A DNA stretch of 64,000 nucleotides from Onchocerca lupi (taxonomy: Eukaryota > Nematoda > Chromadorea > Rhabditida > Onchocercidae). Shown piece by piece: positions 51,454 through 63,853 of this stretch. Location of the stretch: assembly GCA_028564675.1 (NCBI GenBank), contig JAOVVO010000079.1, positions 62,001 through 126,000 on the forward strand. The letters run 5' to 3'. Both the position numbers and the translations under genes were made by a program. Every line of letters starts with the position of its first letter. Position 1 is the stretch's first letter. The notes below the pieces were generated by a model. It was given only the letters and a program-made list of their open reading frames with translations. It did not search any database and had not been told where the DNA came from.

Positions 51454-51785
51454 TTAAAAACATCTGAAAATTATTTGTTCTACTCGGTCTTCCTTCGAAT
51501 AGCGATGGCTTTTTATGTTGCATTCTGACGAATGATCTGAATATTGTTGCGTTAAGGACGATATATCAGCTGAATTCTGTAATGATAAAATAATGATCAA
51601 TGAAACGATCATCTGATTATCAGTAAAATAAATTACAATTCGATTTCAAGAGCTTGATGATAGAATCAAAGATCAATAATGAATGTTGCCAAATGCAAAA
51701 CAATTTTGCAAAATCTAAAAATAATATTTACCTTACTTGTTTTATCTTGCACATTTAGTGGTTCATGATCATCTTTGACGTCCAT
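51454..51785 (-). CDS. Small two-exon protein, uncharacterised
   Basis: Exon 1 is 51785-51732 (MDVKDDHEPLNVQDKTSK, donor AAG|GTAAATATT). Exon 2 is 51576-51454 (acceptor CATTACAG), reading NSADISSLTQQYSDHSSECN, IKSHRYSKEDRVEQIIFRCF and TAA. Total 58 residues, in phase. ATG is 8 nt after GCATTTCAG, a good trans-splice acceptor. The protein is hydrophilic and Ser/Asp-rich, with no signal peptide or membrane span, and probably disordered. A donor at CGA|GTAGAA in exon 2 could lead to more exons downstream, so it may be the 5' part of a longer gene. No family recognised. Confidence 0.42.
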
Positions 51786-54700
51786 TTATCAAACTGAAAT
51801 GCAAAAAAGAATTTCGTTAATAAAAACAATTAAAGTCTTTAAGTTCAGAAGTTCAATTCAAAAGATTTTAAAGATAAAAATAAACCAATAAATATCATAT
51901 AAGTACATTTTAAGGTAATTCATAAAGATGGCTGCAACATTAGACATTAACTTTTCTTCAAATATTGGAATAATTAGAAATCGAAAATTTTAAACATACA
52001 AAGATTAGCTTTTTTTGAAAAGGAAAAAATATAAAATTTGCAGAATGAATTCAGAAATTTAATATAAAATGAATGATAATAGAAAGTTATGAACAGTAAT
52101 GTGATCAAGTCATCGTAGTCAAAGGATGAAAAATAATTATTCCAGCCTCAGTAATCAGTCAATTCACATTGACAAATGTTAAATCGCAAATCAATTTTAA
52201 ATTTTTTGTTCTTTAACAGGCCATTCCATCTCTGTTTTATACGAAAAGTATACCATTTCTGATTTCGATTTAGTCAAAGAATCGAAAAACAGTAATTTGA
52301 CAATATTAGAGTTGACATGAAATGAGAACAATTTTAAAAAATTAGAAAATTAAAAATGAAATCAATGAGTTATTTCTGAAAAAAAAAAAACAAAAACATC
52401 CGCCTTTTAATTTTTTGTTTTACTAGAAAAATTAGGGTTAGTTTTAAAATAATTGTTCAATTTACGCTTTTGAATTTCAATTCTAATGAATATTATACGT
52501 TTTTTAAATGAATCATTTTATATGTTTGAAATTCATCCTTTATTCTTCTTTCAGTAGCAATTTGTATCGCACTTTCATCATATCTGCAACATTCTTTCAA
52601 TTTAATTAAAATAATTAATTCTAAGCCATTTCTTAAATTTCAAAAATTTATAAAACAACAAATAAATCATATGATTGAATTTAAGAATTGGCAGCAATTT
52701 TCTTCACACATGGTCACTTTCGTCTAAATGTCAATTGCTTCATTGATTGACCAATTATTCTGACAACCATTTCAGGCAAAACATTTACACGATTGAAATT
52801 ATTTTTAATTCATTATTTAAAAAAAAATCCATAGCAATTCGATGAAACTAGTTTTCTTAAGCAAAATCCTGATGTACAATTCCATAATATAAACTACCAA
52901 ATTCTTTAGTCTTCCCTGAAAATTTATCAAAAAACAATAGAAAGTTATTATTCTAGCAAGATTACTTTCTCTAATCTTTTCATATTTCTGTGACATTTCC
53001 CATTTTACAATTATTTTATCAATTTCTTGCATATTTAGTTTGCAAAATTTATCACAAATTTGCTAAATTTTGGTCTTACAATAGAATTGATTAGTTCTTT
53101 AAATATTTGATGGACCACATTTTTTTTTTTTTTTTTCACAATAAATAATTCTTGCGAATTGCCACAACATTCATAATGATGTCAAATATTTGATAGAAAG
53201 AAACGGAGAAATCATGAAAATAAACAATTATTTTGATTGTATGAAATGATTAGTTTTCTCTTAAAATATTCTTTTCCTATTTTTATATTTTTTGTCTTTA
53301 AAAATTTAGGATTTGTCTTAAGTAGTTCTTTCAAGAGCAACTTAAAAATGAGGATATTTTTTTTTACATATAAAAACTCAAGAAAAAAAGGCTAATTTAT
53401 CTACAGTTAAAAAAATTAGGGTTGATTTTTTTTTCTTTTGAATTAATCTTCTTTATGTATTTTTTTATTCAAATATTCTTTCGCAACGAAATTTTACAAT
53501 TCGTTTATTTAGAATATCGAATTTTTTTCTCATTCATCAACAATTTGTTCATTGTAAATTAGTTGTATATTTAAGAAGACTTTTCAACAATCTATTATTG
53601 CCTATCAATAATATAGATCTATAGTCATTATCATTATCATTATAACAATGATATAAACTGCGGTTATCATATTAAATTCACAATATTCTACATCTTTATC
53701 ATTATATCTATAACAATGATAATGCTGTTTTACTTTTATCAATATTATTTTATTAATTACTAACAGAAGGTGAGTGATACGTTTGATTATTATAATCGAA
53801 AAAGATTAATGCTCAACTTGAGTAAAATTTGATTTCCATGATAAATTTAAATGTTTAACTTCTTTTTACTGCATCTGAAAATTTTACACTATCAATATGA
53901 TTGCTAATTTCAGATCATAAATTTATACTTTTTAATTCATATTTAATTATACGTCAAAAGACTTAATTCTCAGAACTTTTTTTTATTTTAATTTGACGTT
54001 TCATTTATGAGAAAATGCATAGAATAACCACAAATTATATCACAAAACTAATTTTTTATTTTATTCCACATCAAATTTACTCTCAGCAGATTATCAGATG
54101 GCATTTAACCCATGATTTATAGGAAATGTCATAAAAACACAGATTTCTAAATAATATTCCAATTCGCATCAAAGAAAAATATTACTTTATGAGACCAAAT
54201 GCAGCAAATTAGTTGTCAGCCAAAAAAACCGTTTTTGATGAATTTCATTTAGCAATTTAAATAATTTACTATTATTGCTTGAAAGCAAATCATTTCTACT
54301 TTGAATAATACGATAAAATTTCTTCCTTATTACTAATTGTTTAAGAGATAAAAATAAATTATACTGTAAAGTTATCAAAAGTAAACAATTTCAAAATTGA
54401 TTTTAATATAAATATAGTTTGAATTTATTAGTGGATTTAATATAGTTATTTACCAGTGTTGAGAAAACCTGATTAACTTATTTCACGTAAGTATAGGTTT
54501 TCAATTGTTAATATTTTGATGGAATTGGTAAAGAGAACCAAAACAGTTAGATAATCGCATTCTGATCAAATGATCTTCTATTTGTGAGTTTTTTAATTTT
54601 TAAAAATAATCTCACGAAGTTCAATATGTTAATTAAATCAATCCATGGAATTTCATCTTAATCACAGATTAGAATTATCAACTATTCGTGAAAAAATCTC

Positions 54701-54876
54701 TAAAAACTTTAAAAAAAAAAAGAAAAGAAAACTTAAAATTCGTCAAAAAGATCTCAAAAAATTTTCTTACAAAGAAAACATCATTTTTAGCATTCATTTA
54801 AATGTGTCAAAGTACAATGCATGTCATATTTACAAATATGCGATGAATAAATTTATGTACAAAATTAGAAGACATA
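51786..54876. other. Intergenic region, nothing supported
   Basis: Very AT-rich. A cluster of imperfect inverted repeats of the type ATCATTAT...ATAACAATGAT lies at about 53630-53722. The minus-strand frames near 52817-53032 and 54187-54378 are low-complexity and not accepted. Confidence 0.35.
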
Positions 54877-56228
54877 TCACAGGTCGAAACATTCATAGCA
54901 ATGTTTTCCTCGTCCACTCAGACATTCCATACATCTGTCGTACAATGACTGAAAGAAAAACGAAATTTTCAAATTTCAAAATTTGAAATGAATTATAAAT
55001 TTTTTTCTAACTCAAAATCATGAAAAGTTCAATGGGAAATTCCGGCAAAGAAATGAATGAGGCCAAGAAAAGAAAATGTTCAAACGAACATCCATTCTAT
55101 TTTCTTCCTAGAAAACCAATTAAAGACTTATAATTAATTGGATGAAAATGTAAAATTAGAAATCAAATGAAGACGAACTCTTCCTTTTGCCAGATCACAA
55201 AACCAATGACATTCATGTATCCAATCTCTACAGATTGTACGAAAACATCGTTTCATCAATAAATCCAGCTACAAAAATATTTATTTGAAAAATCATTGAC
55301 AAAATAATTCTTCATAATTGTCAATATTTTTAATCTTTTTTTTTGCAATAGCTTTCATGAAAAAAGTTGAGGATTTATTTTAAGATCAATGATAACAAAA
55401 TTAATGAATCCTTTAAAAATGTTTTCATATTTTATCAAAAATATGCGTCATTTCGAAAAGAAAATTGCAAGAAAACTTTGTTGTAAATGTAAATTTTCAG
55501 AAAAAAATAATAATAATAACAAATCATTTCATTCATATGTCGTGCGAATAAAGGAGAAAAAGTTGAAAATTAACGACCTTGAAAGAAAAAATGAGAAAAT
55601 CGCTAAATAGGATAAAATAACGATGCCGAGTACAAACTTCGATGATACCTTGACGTTTTATATTGTTTTTTTCGTTCGATATCAAAACTAATGTATCAGA
55701 ATTGAATAAAAAATTCGAATTAATCATATGTTATTTCTAAATAATGCATATGCTATTTCAAATTTGTATGTTCAAATGCTACGGCGAATTTCTGAGGAAC
55801 AAATAATTAAATTACCTTAATTCAGAGATTATCACTGTAGAAGAATCATGAAACTTTTATTGATCTCTATCCTGATGGTTTGTGAACTTCTATTGTTTAT
55901 AATATCGTTAAAAGTAATCTAGCATTATTTAACTCAGTCATTCTTAATGGAATAATAAATAATATTGTTTTTATCAGATGTGATAAAATTTGAATAAATA
56001 AACTATTTATTAGAATTGAAAACTTTTTACTGTATAAAAGATTACAATTATTATGAAATATAAAATGGGATTAACTGCATTGAAATATGATAAAATAATG
56101 ATAAATTTTATCAGTACCTGATGATAAGATTTTTGTTCTGGCAATGAACATGAATAAGTGACAAAGTTAATTGCAAGAAGTGCAATCAGAATACTATACG
56201 ATTGACCAACTGCTTTGAAGTTCATCAT
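54877..56228 (-). CDS. Predicted secreted cysteine-rich peptide precursor
   Basis: Exons, 5' to 3': 56228-56118, 55268-55179, 54948-54877, all phase 0, 90 residues. Exon 1 encodes a clear signal peptide (MMNFKAVGQSYSILIALLAI, then NFVTYSCS, predicted cleavage near S29) and a short spacer LPEQKSYHQ. Exon 2 begins LDLLMKR, a dibasic site, followed by four cysteines spaced C-x4-C-x6-C-x3-C, and ends KGR. Exon 3 carries four more spaced C-x2-C-x7-C-x2-C and ends ECFDL then TGA. The splice sites are strong at the acceptors (TTTTTGTAG, TTCTTTCAG) and modest at the donors (GTACTG, GTTCGT). The mature part would be about 50-60 residues with eight cysteines, as in peptide hormones, growth-factor-like peptides or defence peptides. 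I do not recognise the family and make no functional claim. The 113-codon plus-strand frame over exon 3 (54645-54986) is a lysine-rich shadow. Confidence 0.6.
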
Positions 56229-56731
56229 AATTGATAAATACTATCGAATGATATTCTTAGATTCAAACTGATCTGTCACCCTTTTCACAAATTATCTTCT
56301 TGGCAGTTATCAATAAATGATACGAGTGGAAAGATAAGGATAGACAGGCAGGCAAAGATGAGATATACTGATAATATGAAATGATAGGTTTATTTGTGGG
56401 AATAGTGTGCGCTTAACCTCGTTTTACACATTCAAACATATTCTCTGAAATGAAAAGACGATATGTATATAACTTGAAAATTCGTGATATATTTTGTTGA
56501 ATTTATACAAAACGCTGAATGAGAAGATTATAAAATTTGTATTGAAATTTAAAATATTGATCTAAATTTCAATTTGAAGTAGTTCTTGAAACTTTAATTA
56601 TTATCTAATTAAATATAACATGGGAGAGTTGAAATGTAAGATCATTATTAATTTAGGTAACAATGAATTCAATTAAAATATGATTAGTGAAATTGAACAT
56701 CAATCCAGAAGAAATACAACTAATCATTTCT
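56229..56731. other. 5' flank of the secreted-peptide gene
   Basis: Probable promoter region. A TATGTATATAAC motif near 56462 could act as a TATA box on either strand. No other gene seen. Confidence 0.3.
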
Positions 56732-56866
56732 ATGATGCTGATAAAAGGCAAGCTCTGTACTCCTGGTGAACCCGATGATCTTATCACTATTAACTATTTA
56801 CATAATTCTACTATTCATCACTATAATGCATGTAAATTATTGAAAGGAAGAATGATGACAAACTGA
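56732..56866 (+). CDS. 44-residue open frame
   Basis: ATG 56732 opens MMLIKGKLCTPGEPDDLITI and continues NYLHNSTIHHYNACKLLKGR to TGA. Slightly GC-richer than the flanks, but other frames on both strands are also open here. No acceptor or donor supports splicing. Weak candidate. Confidence 0.15.
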   Translation: MMLIKGKLCTPGEPDDLITINYLHNSTIHHYNACKLLKGRMMTN

Positions 56867-59055
56867 AAACTCATAAAAATGTCCAATAATTGTGAAAACT
56901 TTTTTTTCACGCTTGATTTCATCGTTTCAAATAGAGAAAAGAAAGAAATGTTCAAAACTGGAAATTTAGTTTATGGCATTTTCGAAATTTTTCACTATTA
57001 TTTCAAAGTATTCAGGCATGGTTTCAATCGGAAATTAGAATAATAGTGTCAACGATAGAATCATTTGTATCGTTCCATAATCTATACATTATGTAAATAA
57101 AGTCTTTAAATGTGATTGAAAATATGCCGATCAAAGGAATACTTTAATTTTACTGTCTGATTTGATGTCGATAATTTAGAGACTATTTGGCGCTTGTTGG
57201 ATCAAATCCATAGAATTTGAATTTAGGTAAAAATTACCTCCAAAATATTCGCAAAATCACAATTACAATCATTCTGTTTCATTCTGCTTTCAAAATCGTC
57301 ATGTCACTTTAAGCAATGACATTTTGTAATTCAGAAAATGAAAATGATAATAAATTACGAGAATGATTGTGCCAATATAACAATGGAAAAAAAAAAAGTA
57401 TTAAAGAAATTGCCTGCGAAAAATTTATTCATTTTTGATTGACGAAACACTTCAAATTGAAAACTTATCGTTATCGTCAAATTTATTTCAATCATAATTC
57501 AAATGAAATAACAAAAGAAAACTTTTAAAAAAAGTGATAATATCCTTTAATTTAGTTAAAAATCAAAATATTAAAATATTTCGAAAAGAAAAGTGAAGAG
57601 TTTACTTCCTATCATTTGCTTGCTATTAAATAGCGAAATTGATTTTGTGCAAAAGAAAAAAACTGAAGATTAAATTTACTTCATTTTATCCCGTAAAAAA
57701 GAAAACTAGTTTATGATTCTTTTCATTGTATCAACAACAAGAAAGTAACAATTCACTCCATTTAACAAAATTCAACCGATACAAATAAAAATTGAATAGA
57801 ATTATCATTCGAATTATCTGGACAGGTTATATTTACCTTTGAAACACTTTAAAATTTTACTGGTCTTAATTTGTACTTATATGCAAATGACATCGAAAAA
57901 ATAGTCTAACTTGATAATCGTTTAATCAATAGATTATATACAATTGTTTGATTCAATTAATATTATATACAATTTGTTAAATTCAATTATTCATTTTTAA
58001 ATAAAAGAAATTTTTAAATGGTTAAAATTTGAGACCAAAAATATTTTCAGTTAAAATATTTGAACCAAAATTGCAGCCATTTTAAAAACGTGAAATGGAG
58101 ACGAAATCCGAAATGTACATAACCTAAATATGATTCAAACATTTCTGCTCTTTAATGCTCTATTATGCTCAAATTACTAGATCGCACTTCTATTTACATA
58201 AAACGCTCATGAACATAATTTTTCTTAATATTATAAAAACCTAATTTTTATTATTTAAAATAATTGAAAATCAATAATGATACGTTTGCTTGAATTGATA
58301 TTGAAACAGTTTTCATTGAGAAGTCTTAAAAACAGAAATACTGCACTCTTTTGAAGATTATTTCGGACTTTTGAAATGATATTGATCTCAAAAAATGAAA
58401 AGTCATGCAAAAATCCCAAAATCGAACTTTGATTTTTCTCCTCACTCATAGAAAAAAACTTGCAATGAAAAATTTTTTTAGAAAATAAATTGCTGAAATG
58501 ACGTTTTCTAGGATCATAAATGCTGCAATTTATTAATTTTTATATTACAGCATACTCAATAAGAAAAAAAAAGTAAAAAAAAAATTTTAGTCGATGCCGC
58601 CCACTCTTTAGTCCTGCAAACTGTCGTTTTATATTGTCTCAAACAACTTATAAGCAAACTATTAAAAAAAATATGAATAAATAATATTAAAAAAAAAAAA
58701 AACAGCAAAGAGGGAAAAGGATTTTTTGTTTACTTTCTAAACTTCATATTCTTCTGATGAAAATTTGAATCAGTGGAACTCTTAATCTTAATTTTTTAAC
58801 TTAAAAAAAAGTCCTTTGTAAAGAATTCAAACTATTTACACACGAATTCGAATTTATTAAGCAATCAATTAATCCTTATTTAAATAAGACGGAGCATAGA
58901 AAATCTTATGCAGAACTTTTCAATTTTTTCCAAACACAATATTTTACATAAAATTTTACAGATCCAGTTTTTTTGCTGTTATCAAAATAAACTTGCTACA
59001 GAATAAAAATTTAAATTCTACAATTAGAAAAAAAGAAAAAAAAGTGTATTTAAGT
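56867..59055. other. Gene-poor AT-rich region
   Basis: One plus-strand island at 58592-58670 follows a good acceptor (AAAATTTTAG) and is open in two frames (DAAHSLVLQTVVLYCLKQLI... or RCRPLFSPANCRFIL...), but no partner exon was found. A short palindrome TAGGTAAAAATTACCT is near 57224. Otherwise nothing. Confidence 0.3.
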
Positions 59056-59343
59056 TTATGAAATTAATGGTAGGAAAAGATAGTTTGTAGAAATTGTCAA
59101 GATAAAGAAAGCATTCTTGTTCCAAACTTTGTCGAAAATTTCCTGTCCCATCTGTCCTTCATTACTTTCCTGTCATCTTACAGCTATTGTATTGTTAATA
59201 TCTCCATAATACATTGTGCCTAACTTTGTCATTTCTACCTGATTGTGCCCATTGTATTCATCCGATTTAAATGAGATGGCCAAGGAAGTGACCCTAAAAG
59301 GGTTAGATGGAAGGACAGGCACACTCCTTCTTGTACGGTCCAT
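59056..59343 (-). CDS. Open frame of 96 codons with one in-frame TGA
   Basis: ATG at 59343 opens MDRTRRSVPVLPSNPFRVTS, LAISFKSDEYNGHNQVEMTK, LGTMYYGDINNTIAVR, then TGA at 59173-59175. The same frame continues QESNEGQMGQEIFDKVWNKN and on to TAA at 59056-59058. The region is noticeably richer in GC than its surroundings. A donor-like GCT|GTAAGA precedes the TGA, so the first part could be a 54-codon exon with the stop in an intron. Alternatives are a nonsense mutation in a decaying gene or readthrough. The plus strand also shows a 35-codon frame here (EMAKEVTLKGLDGRTGTLLL), so the coding strand is not certain. Family unknown. Confidence 0.35.
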
Positions 59344-60950
59344 TAAGCCTTAAGTGCACTTCAATTCGATGAATGACAAAAACATAAATTTGATTGTTGT
59401 TACATCAACAATAACCAAAGCAGAAAATATTAACAATATTTGCAATCATAAAATTATCTTAGATTAAAATGCTAACAAATATTTCTAATAAAATCAAAAA
59501 ATTTGTCTTAAAAAAGAAAAACAAAATTTGTTTGGATTAAACATTAAATTGCAAAGAAAAAAAAATGCTATTATAAATTACAAAATAGAATTTTTAATTG
59601 TTTAAATCGATAATTAAACAAAATTATTGCATTTTTAAGTTAATTATCAGGAGATTTTCCGGCAAAAATTTTGAAATGAGCATGGCTATATTATTTGCAT
59701 TTTTAACTTCTGGTTTTGTTGGCATTTGAATTTTCACTTAATCTTCTGGTATTCATTTTATATTTACCTGCTTTTTTCGTAAGTTTTTTTTCCAACTCAA
59801 TTACGATTTATTCTAATTGAAAGCTGAAGAAAACGGGGAATGAAAATCTCTTTTTCAGTTCTTCAAATGTCAAAATTTTTTTTACTTTCCAACTGCTTCA
59901 ACAAAAATCTTTAGAAAATACCACAGTAATATCGAGCACAATCTTCGATTGTTCAAGATTGCCAGAATTTTCCGATTATTTATCCAAACACAAATTCTGA
60001 TGATCGAAGATTTTGTCTAGCCAACATAAGCTTAAAATGTCCAGAATTAAACTATTACGTATTTATGGAATTTTTGGCCGAACTGCAAATTTATGAATCG
60101 ATTTGTCGGCTTTCTGTTTTATTCAGAAAGTTATCAAGACTATTTTCAATGAGAGTCAAATAACAAAACGATTTATTTGAAATGAAAATTTCGAATAATA
60201 TATTGACAAGGAAAAAAATATAAATTCTGGACGTAAAAGATTAGTTTAAGAAAAAAGTACTAAAATATTTCAAGCAGACGCTAAAATTTATAGAAAATAA
60301 AATGTATTTGCAGAATTTAACTTGTTCAATACTGCCGACAATTGATTTTTTCGCATTAACGATAAATAATTTTCTTGAATTCAATAAGATCAGCCTCATG
60401 ACTTCTGAACTCTTCTGTTATTTATTACATTTTGACTAAAGTATAAATTGATATGAAACTACTGAAATCTGAAAAATCGTTCAATTGTTGGTAATTTTGT
60501 ATTGCATAAGATCATCATTAATAAGTAATAATTTCATATGCATTCTATATTATTCTTTATTTCAACTTTATTTGCAAGCAATGGTTCAAACTGAAGTGAT
60601 AATTAAGAAATTAAAATAATTCGTGCCGAATTATTTGTAGGTTTCCTTTATATTTGGTTTGTTTCACAAAAATTCGTTGCTTTTCGAATGACCATTTAAT
60701 CAGTGATATATGTCAAAAGAAACGATTTAAATAATTAATAATCATCAGTAATATGTGACGAATCATATTAAATCAAAATCAAATCAAATTTAAAATTACA
60801 TAAAATGATAAACTGTATTTTAAGTATTATTTTCATTCGATTTTTTAAAAATTTAAGAATTCTCTAGTTCTGTTTAACTTCCAATCATACAAATTTTTTT
60901 CAAAAATTTCTTCAAAATTCCTACTACGCATTTTTTTTTGCAAAATAATA
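59344..60950. other. Intergenic region, nothing supported
   Basis: Very AT-rich with no coding frame, RNA gene or clear repeat; includes the 3' flank of the glycosyltransferase. Confidence 0.35.
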
Positions 60951-63853
60951 TTAAAAGTAAGAAGAAACAATCAGTAAGATAATAATATCGAGTAAGTAGT
61001 ATTGAAAAGTATTCAAATTATTGCTAGCAATATCCAAATGTCGTAGAGGACCGAATTTAAGTGCATATTCAACGTTACGTAAAAATCGTTCACGTGGCGT
61101 GAGAAGTTTTTCAGCTATCACCTGCCTCAATTTCCAAGCCAATCGACGATATCTAAAAGATAAAGCAAAAATTATTTCTTGTAAGTGATCTTCTTGATTT
61201 TTTTGTTCATATCAACTTTCCGAATCAAAAAAAATATTGATCTTAAAATCGATTCCGTTTTGTTCATTTACAATTGTTAGCATAAAGCAGATTTGATCAG
61301 TTGAACATTATGCGACTTGAATATTACAATTAAAATTACTTTTTTTTTCAAATCAAAATTGCAACTAAATTTTGTCGTAAATTTAAACTTACTTATCATT
61401 GCTGAGAATATTACGAAAAGTTGCGAACAAAACTTTTGATATTAATGTCATCTTATTCAAACTTATGCCAATACTTTGCTTCTCCACAATTTTGGCATTG
61501 CGTAATTGATCGGCGAATAGTGGAATGCAAATCATTGGAACTCCAGCATATGCACTTTCTATTAAATCATTTTGATCACAGCGTGTTATAAATGCCTCAA
61601 GATTGGAGGGTTTTGAAAGCAATCTGCTGATTTCGCCAAATTTCAAAAATCAATTCATTTTCCTGAAAAAGACAATTTCCAGGTATTTTGGATTTAATCA
61701 AAGTCGTTTTAGCAATAGCAGCCTGCAAGATATTTAAATGATATGTCCGTAAAATAAGCCAAATTTAGTGATAAGCCAAATCAAGTAATAAAGCAGATCA
61801 TTCTGAGAAATTCGTTACTGAATAAGTTATTCTGAGAAATTCAGATTTTTTTAAATAATATTTGGAGCTGTTATCATATTATCACTTTCATTTTCATATT
61901 TCCAAATAAATTTTATCTATAAATTAAAATTTTCAAATATTCTGAATATTTTAAGCACAATTACTAAGTAGCTATATCGTTAAAAATTTTCTAGCTACTT
62001 ACGTCTAACGTCAAAACATTTCAGAAACGAAAGATACATAACGCATAATTTATACTTGCAATACAGTGTCAACCAAAATACAGTACTGTTCGAATATTTG
62101 GTACGGTATATCTCGGAAGATGGCAGAATTATACAACATATATTTGTGATTATAAGTTCGTCGAAAGAAATTAGCATTCAGCTATGTATTTGAATCTGCT
62201 TGTTGATTCAGTCATCATATACTGTAGTATTTCCATAATTTTTTAACTTTAACAACGTAATTTAAAAAAAGAAAGGGAGAAATAAAGTTTGAACAGAAAA
62301 AATTTCATAGAACGGAAATTTAATAATTCTACAAAAGTTTTTGGCAATTTCATTTTTTGGTGTAAGAAAAGAAAATAAATGAAAATTAAAAACATAAATT
62401 TGGCATAGATTTGAAAGCATCGACGAATGCTTCCTTCAAATATGCGATGCTGCAATAATTGAAATAATTTTTTTTTAATGGAATTATTTTCTAAGAAGTA
62501 AGAAAAAAATGATAAAAGTTTTATAAAATTTAATTCAAAAATTTTAGCGCAGTATGGAAACAATCATAACGGAACAGTTTCGAAATTGAGCAAAACAGGT
62601 AATCTCAGAAGATAAAACTGAATTATCTCTGGAACGATTAAAAAAGGATGAAGAAATCATTGATGAAATCTAAAAGGAAAGTTTCTTTTTTTCAACTAAT
62701 TCAAAGTTTTTGCTTCACTTAATCCTACAGATATATTGTATGTTGTTCGAAACTTACTTGTCACAAAGCTCGGATTCTTACTAACACCAACAATATCCGT
62801 TGATACTTTCTGAAAATTGCATGCGAGAGCTGTTACGTAATTTTCAATATTGATCTTTTGAAATAACGCATAATCGCATCGTACGAATAATTTACAAAGA
62901 CCAAATTCAAAATCTTCGGCTCTTAATTGATCGATAAAATCATTGTCCATTAGCAGTTCTGCAATTTGATCAGGTCGTAAAACTTCGAATGATTGAAATG
63001 AAATGATATAATATGAATTATATAATTATAGGAAATCACTTTACTATAATTAGGCACGAATTAAGTGTATCATTTAACTTGAATGGAAACTCTTTTTAGT
63101 TAACTAATGGATTTTCTGTTAATTATTCTTCAAAATAACTTACCTTCACAAAATCGATTCAATTTATCTCTAGCATTTTTGAAAATCTGCAACAATGTAA
63201 TCTTCATTTAATTTCTAACTTTTAAATGATTCAGTGATTAAAAATATATGATAGATTTAATTCTTGTTTCGTTTCATTGATAAAAAAGACGGCTCTTTTT
63301 CTGTTTTCGTTATTTTCAAAAAAGACGAAGCCTTAAATTTATTTTGCTGATAAATCCATGTCCTTCCCAAACTTTTTTCGTCTTAATTTCATGCGAAAAT
63401 TGAAATGTGTATTTTTCCCAGCGTATAATTTTGGCTAATTTTGTTCCTGCTATATTCAATTCTGGATTATTTCCTGCTATTAAAATTGTCTAAAAATAAG
63501 AACTGTGTTATTGTCAGATTAAAATATGAATGATACTTATTTTGTTTTCAAATACGTCACTGATATTCATTTTCTAGTATTTTAAGTCTGTCACCATGTT
63601 ATTTTAAGTGTGATATTATAAAATTCTACAGGAAAAAGAGCTTTTTAATAAGTAAAGTTAAACTTTTAGATTACAATGTTGGATGCAATAAAGGTCTAGG
63701 AAATTTAAGCATAAATTTGAATTATTGAAGATAATATTGATTAGAACTTAGGGGGAATTCAATAGGAACAAATTGGTTAACAAACCACATCATGGCCAAC
63801 ATCAACAAGTATATCATATAAATCGACCCAAATATTCCGCATGGCCAAATTCG
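60951..63853 (-). pseudogene. Decayed UDP-glycosyltransferase (UGT)
   Basis: ER-membrane enzyme family that transfers sugar from UDP-sugar to small lipophilic substrates. Recognisable exons, 5' to 3': 63853-63786 (FGHAEYLGRF / DILVDVGHDV), 63489-63373 (TILIAGNNPELNIAGTKLAK), 63186-63144 (IFKNARDKLNRFCE), 62982-62729 (VLRPDQIAELLMDNDFIDQL...NIENYVTAL), 62449-62394 (AYLKEAFVDAFKSMPN), about 61670-61395 (donor-sugar site and AYAGVPMICIPLFADQLRNA), 61152-60951 (YRRLAWKLRQ..., C-terminal membrane span). Damage: an extra base near 63819 shifts the FGH frame; the middle portion after 62729 is missing or unreadable; a frameshift near 61630 breaks the frame between FEIWRNQQ and LLSKPSNLEAF; and the signature FITHGGxNS reads FITRCDQND. 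An ATG at 63881 could restart the shifted N-terminal frame. Family certain; loss of function inferred. Confidence 0.8.

Noticed and set aside
54645..54986. 113-codon plus-strand open frame, lysine-rich
   Set aside because: Overlaps the third exon of the cysteine-rich peptide gene on the other strand. Its codons are mostly AAA-type and low-complexity, and no splice or start context supports it.
59173..59175. In-frame TGA as selenocysteine
   Set aside because: No selenoprotein family or Sec-flanking motif recognised and no SECIS element seen. Nematodes have very few selenoproteins; readthrough, mutation or an intron is simpler.
62001..62177. Minus-strand open frame between UGT exons
   Set aside because: No UGT motif; probably intron or decayed sequence.
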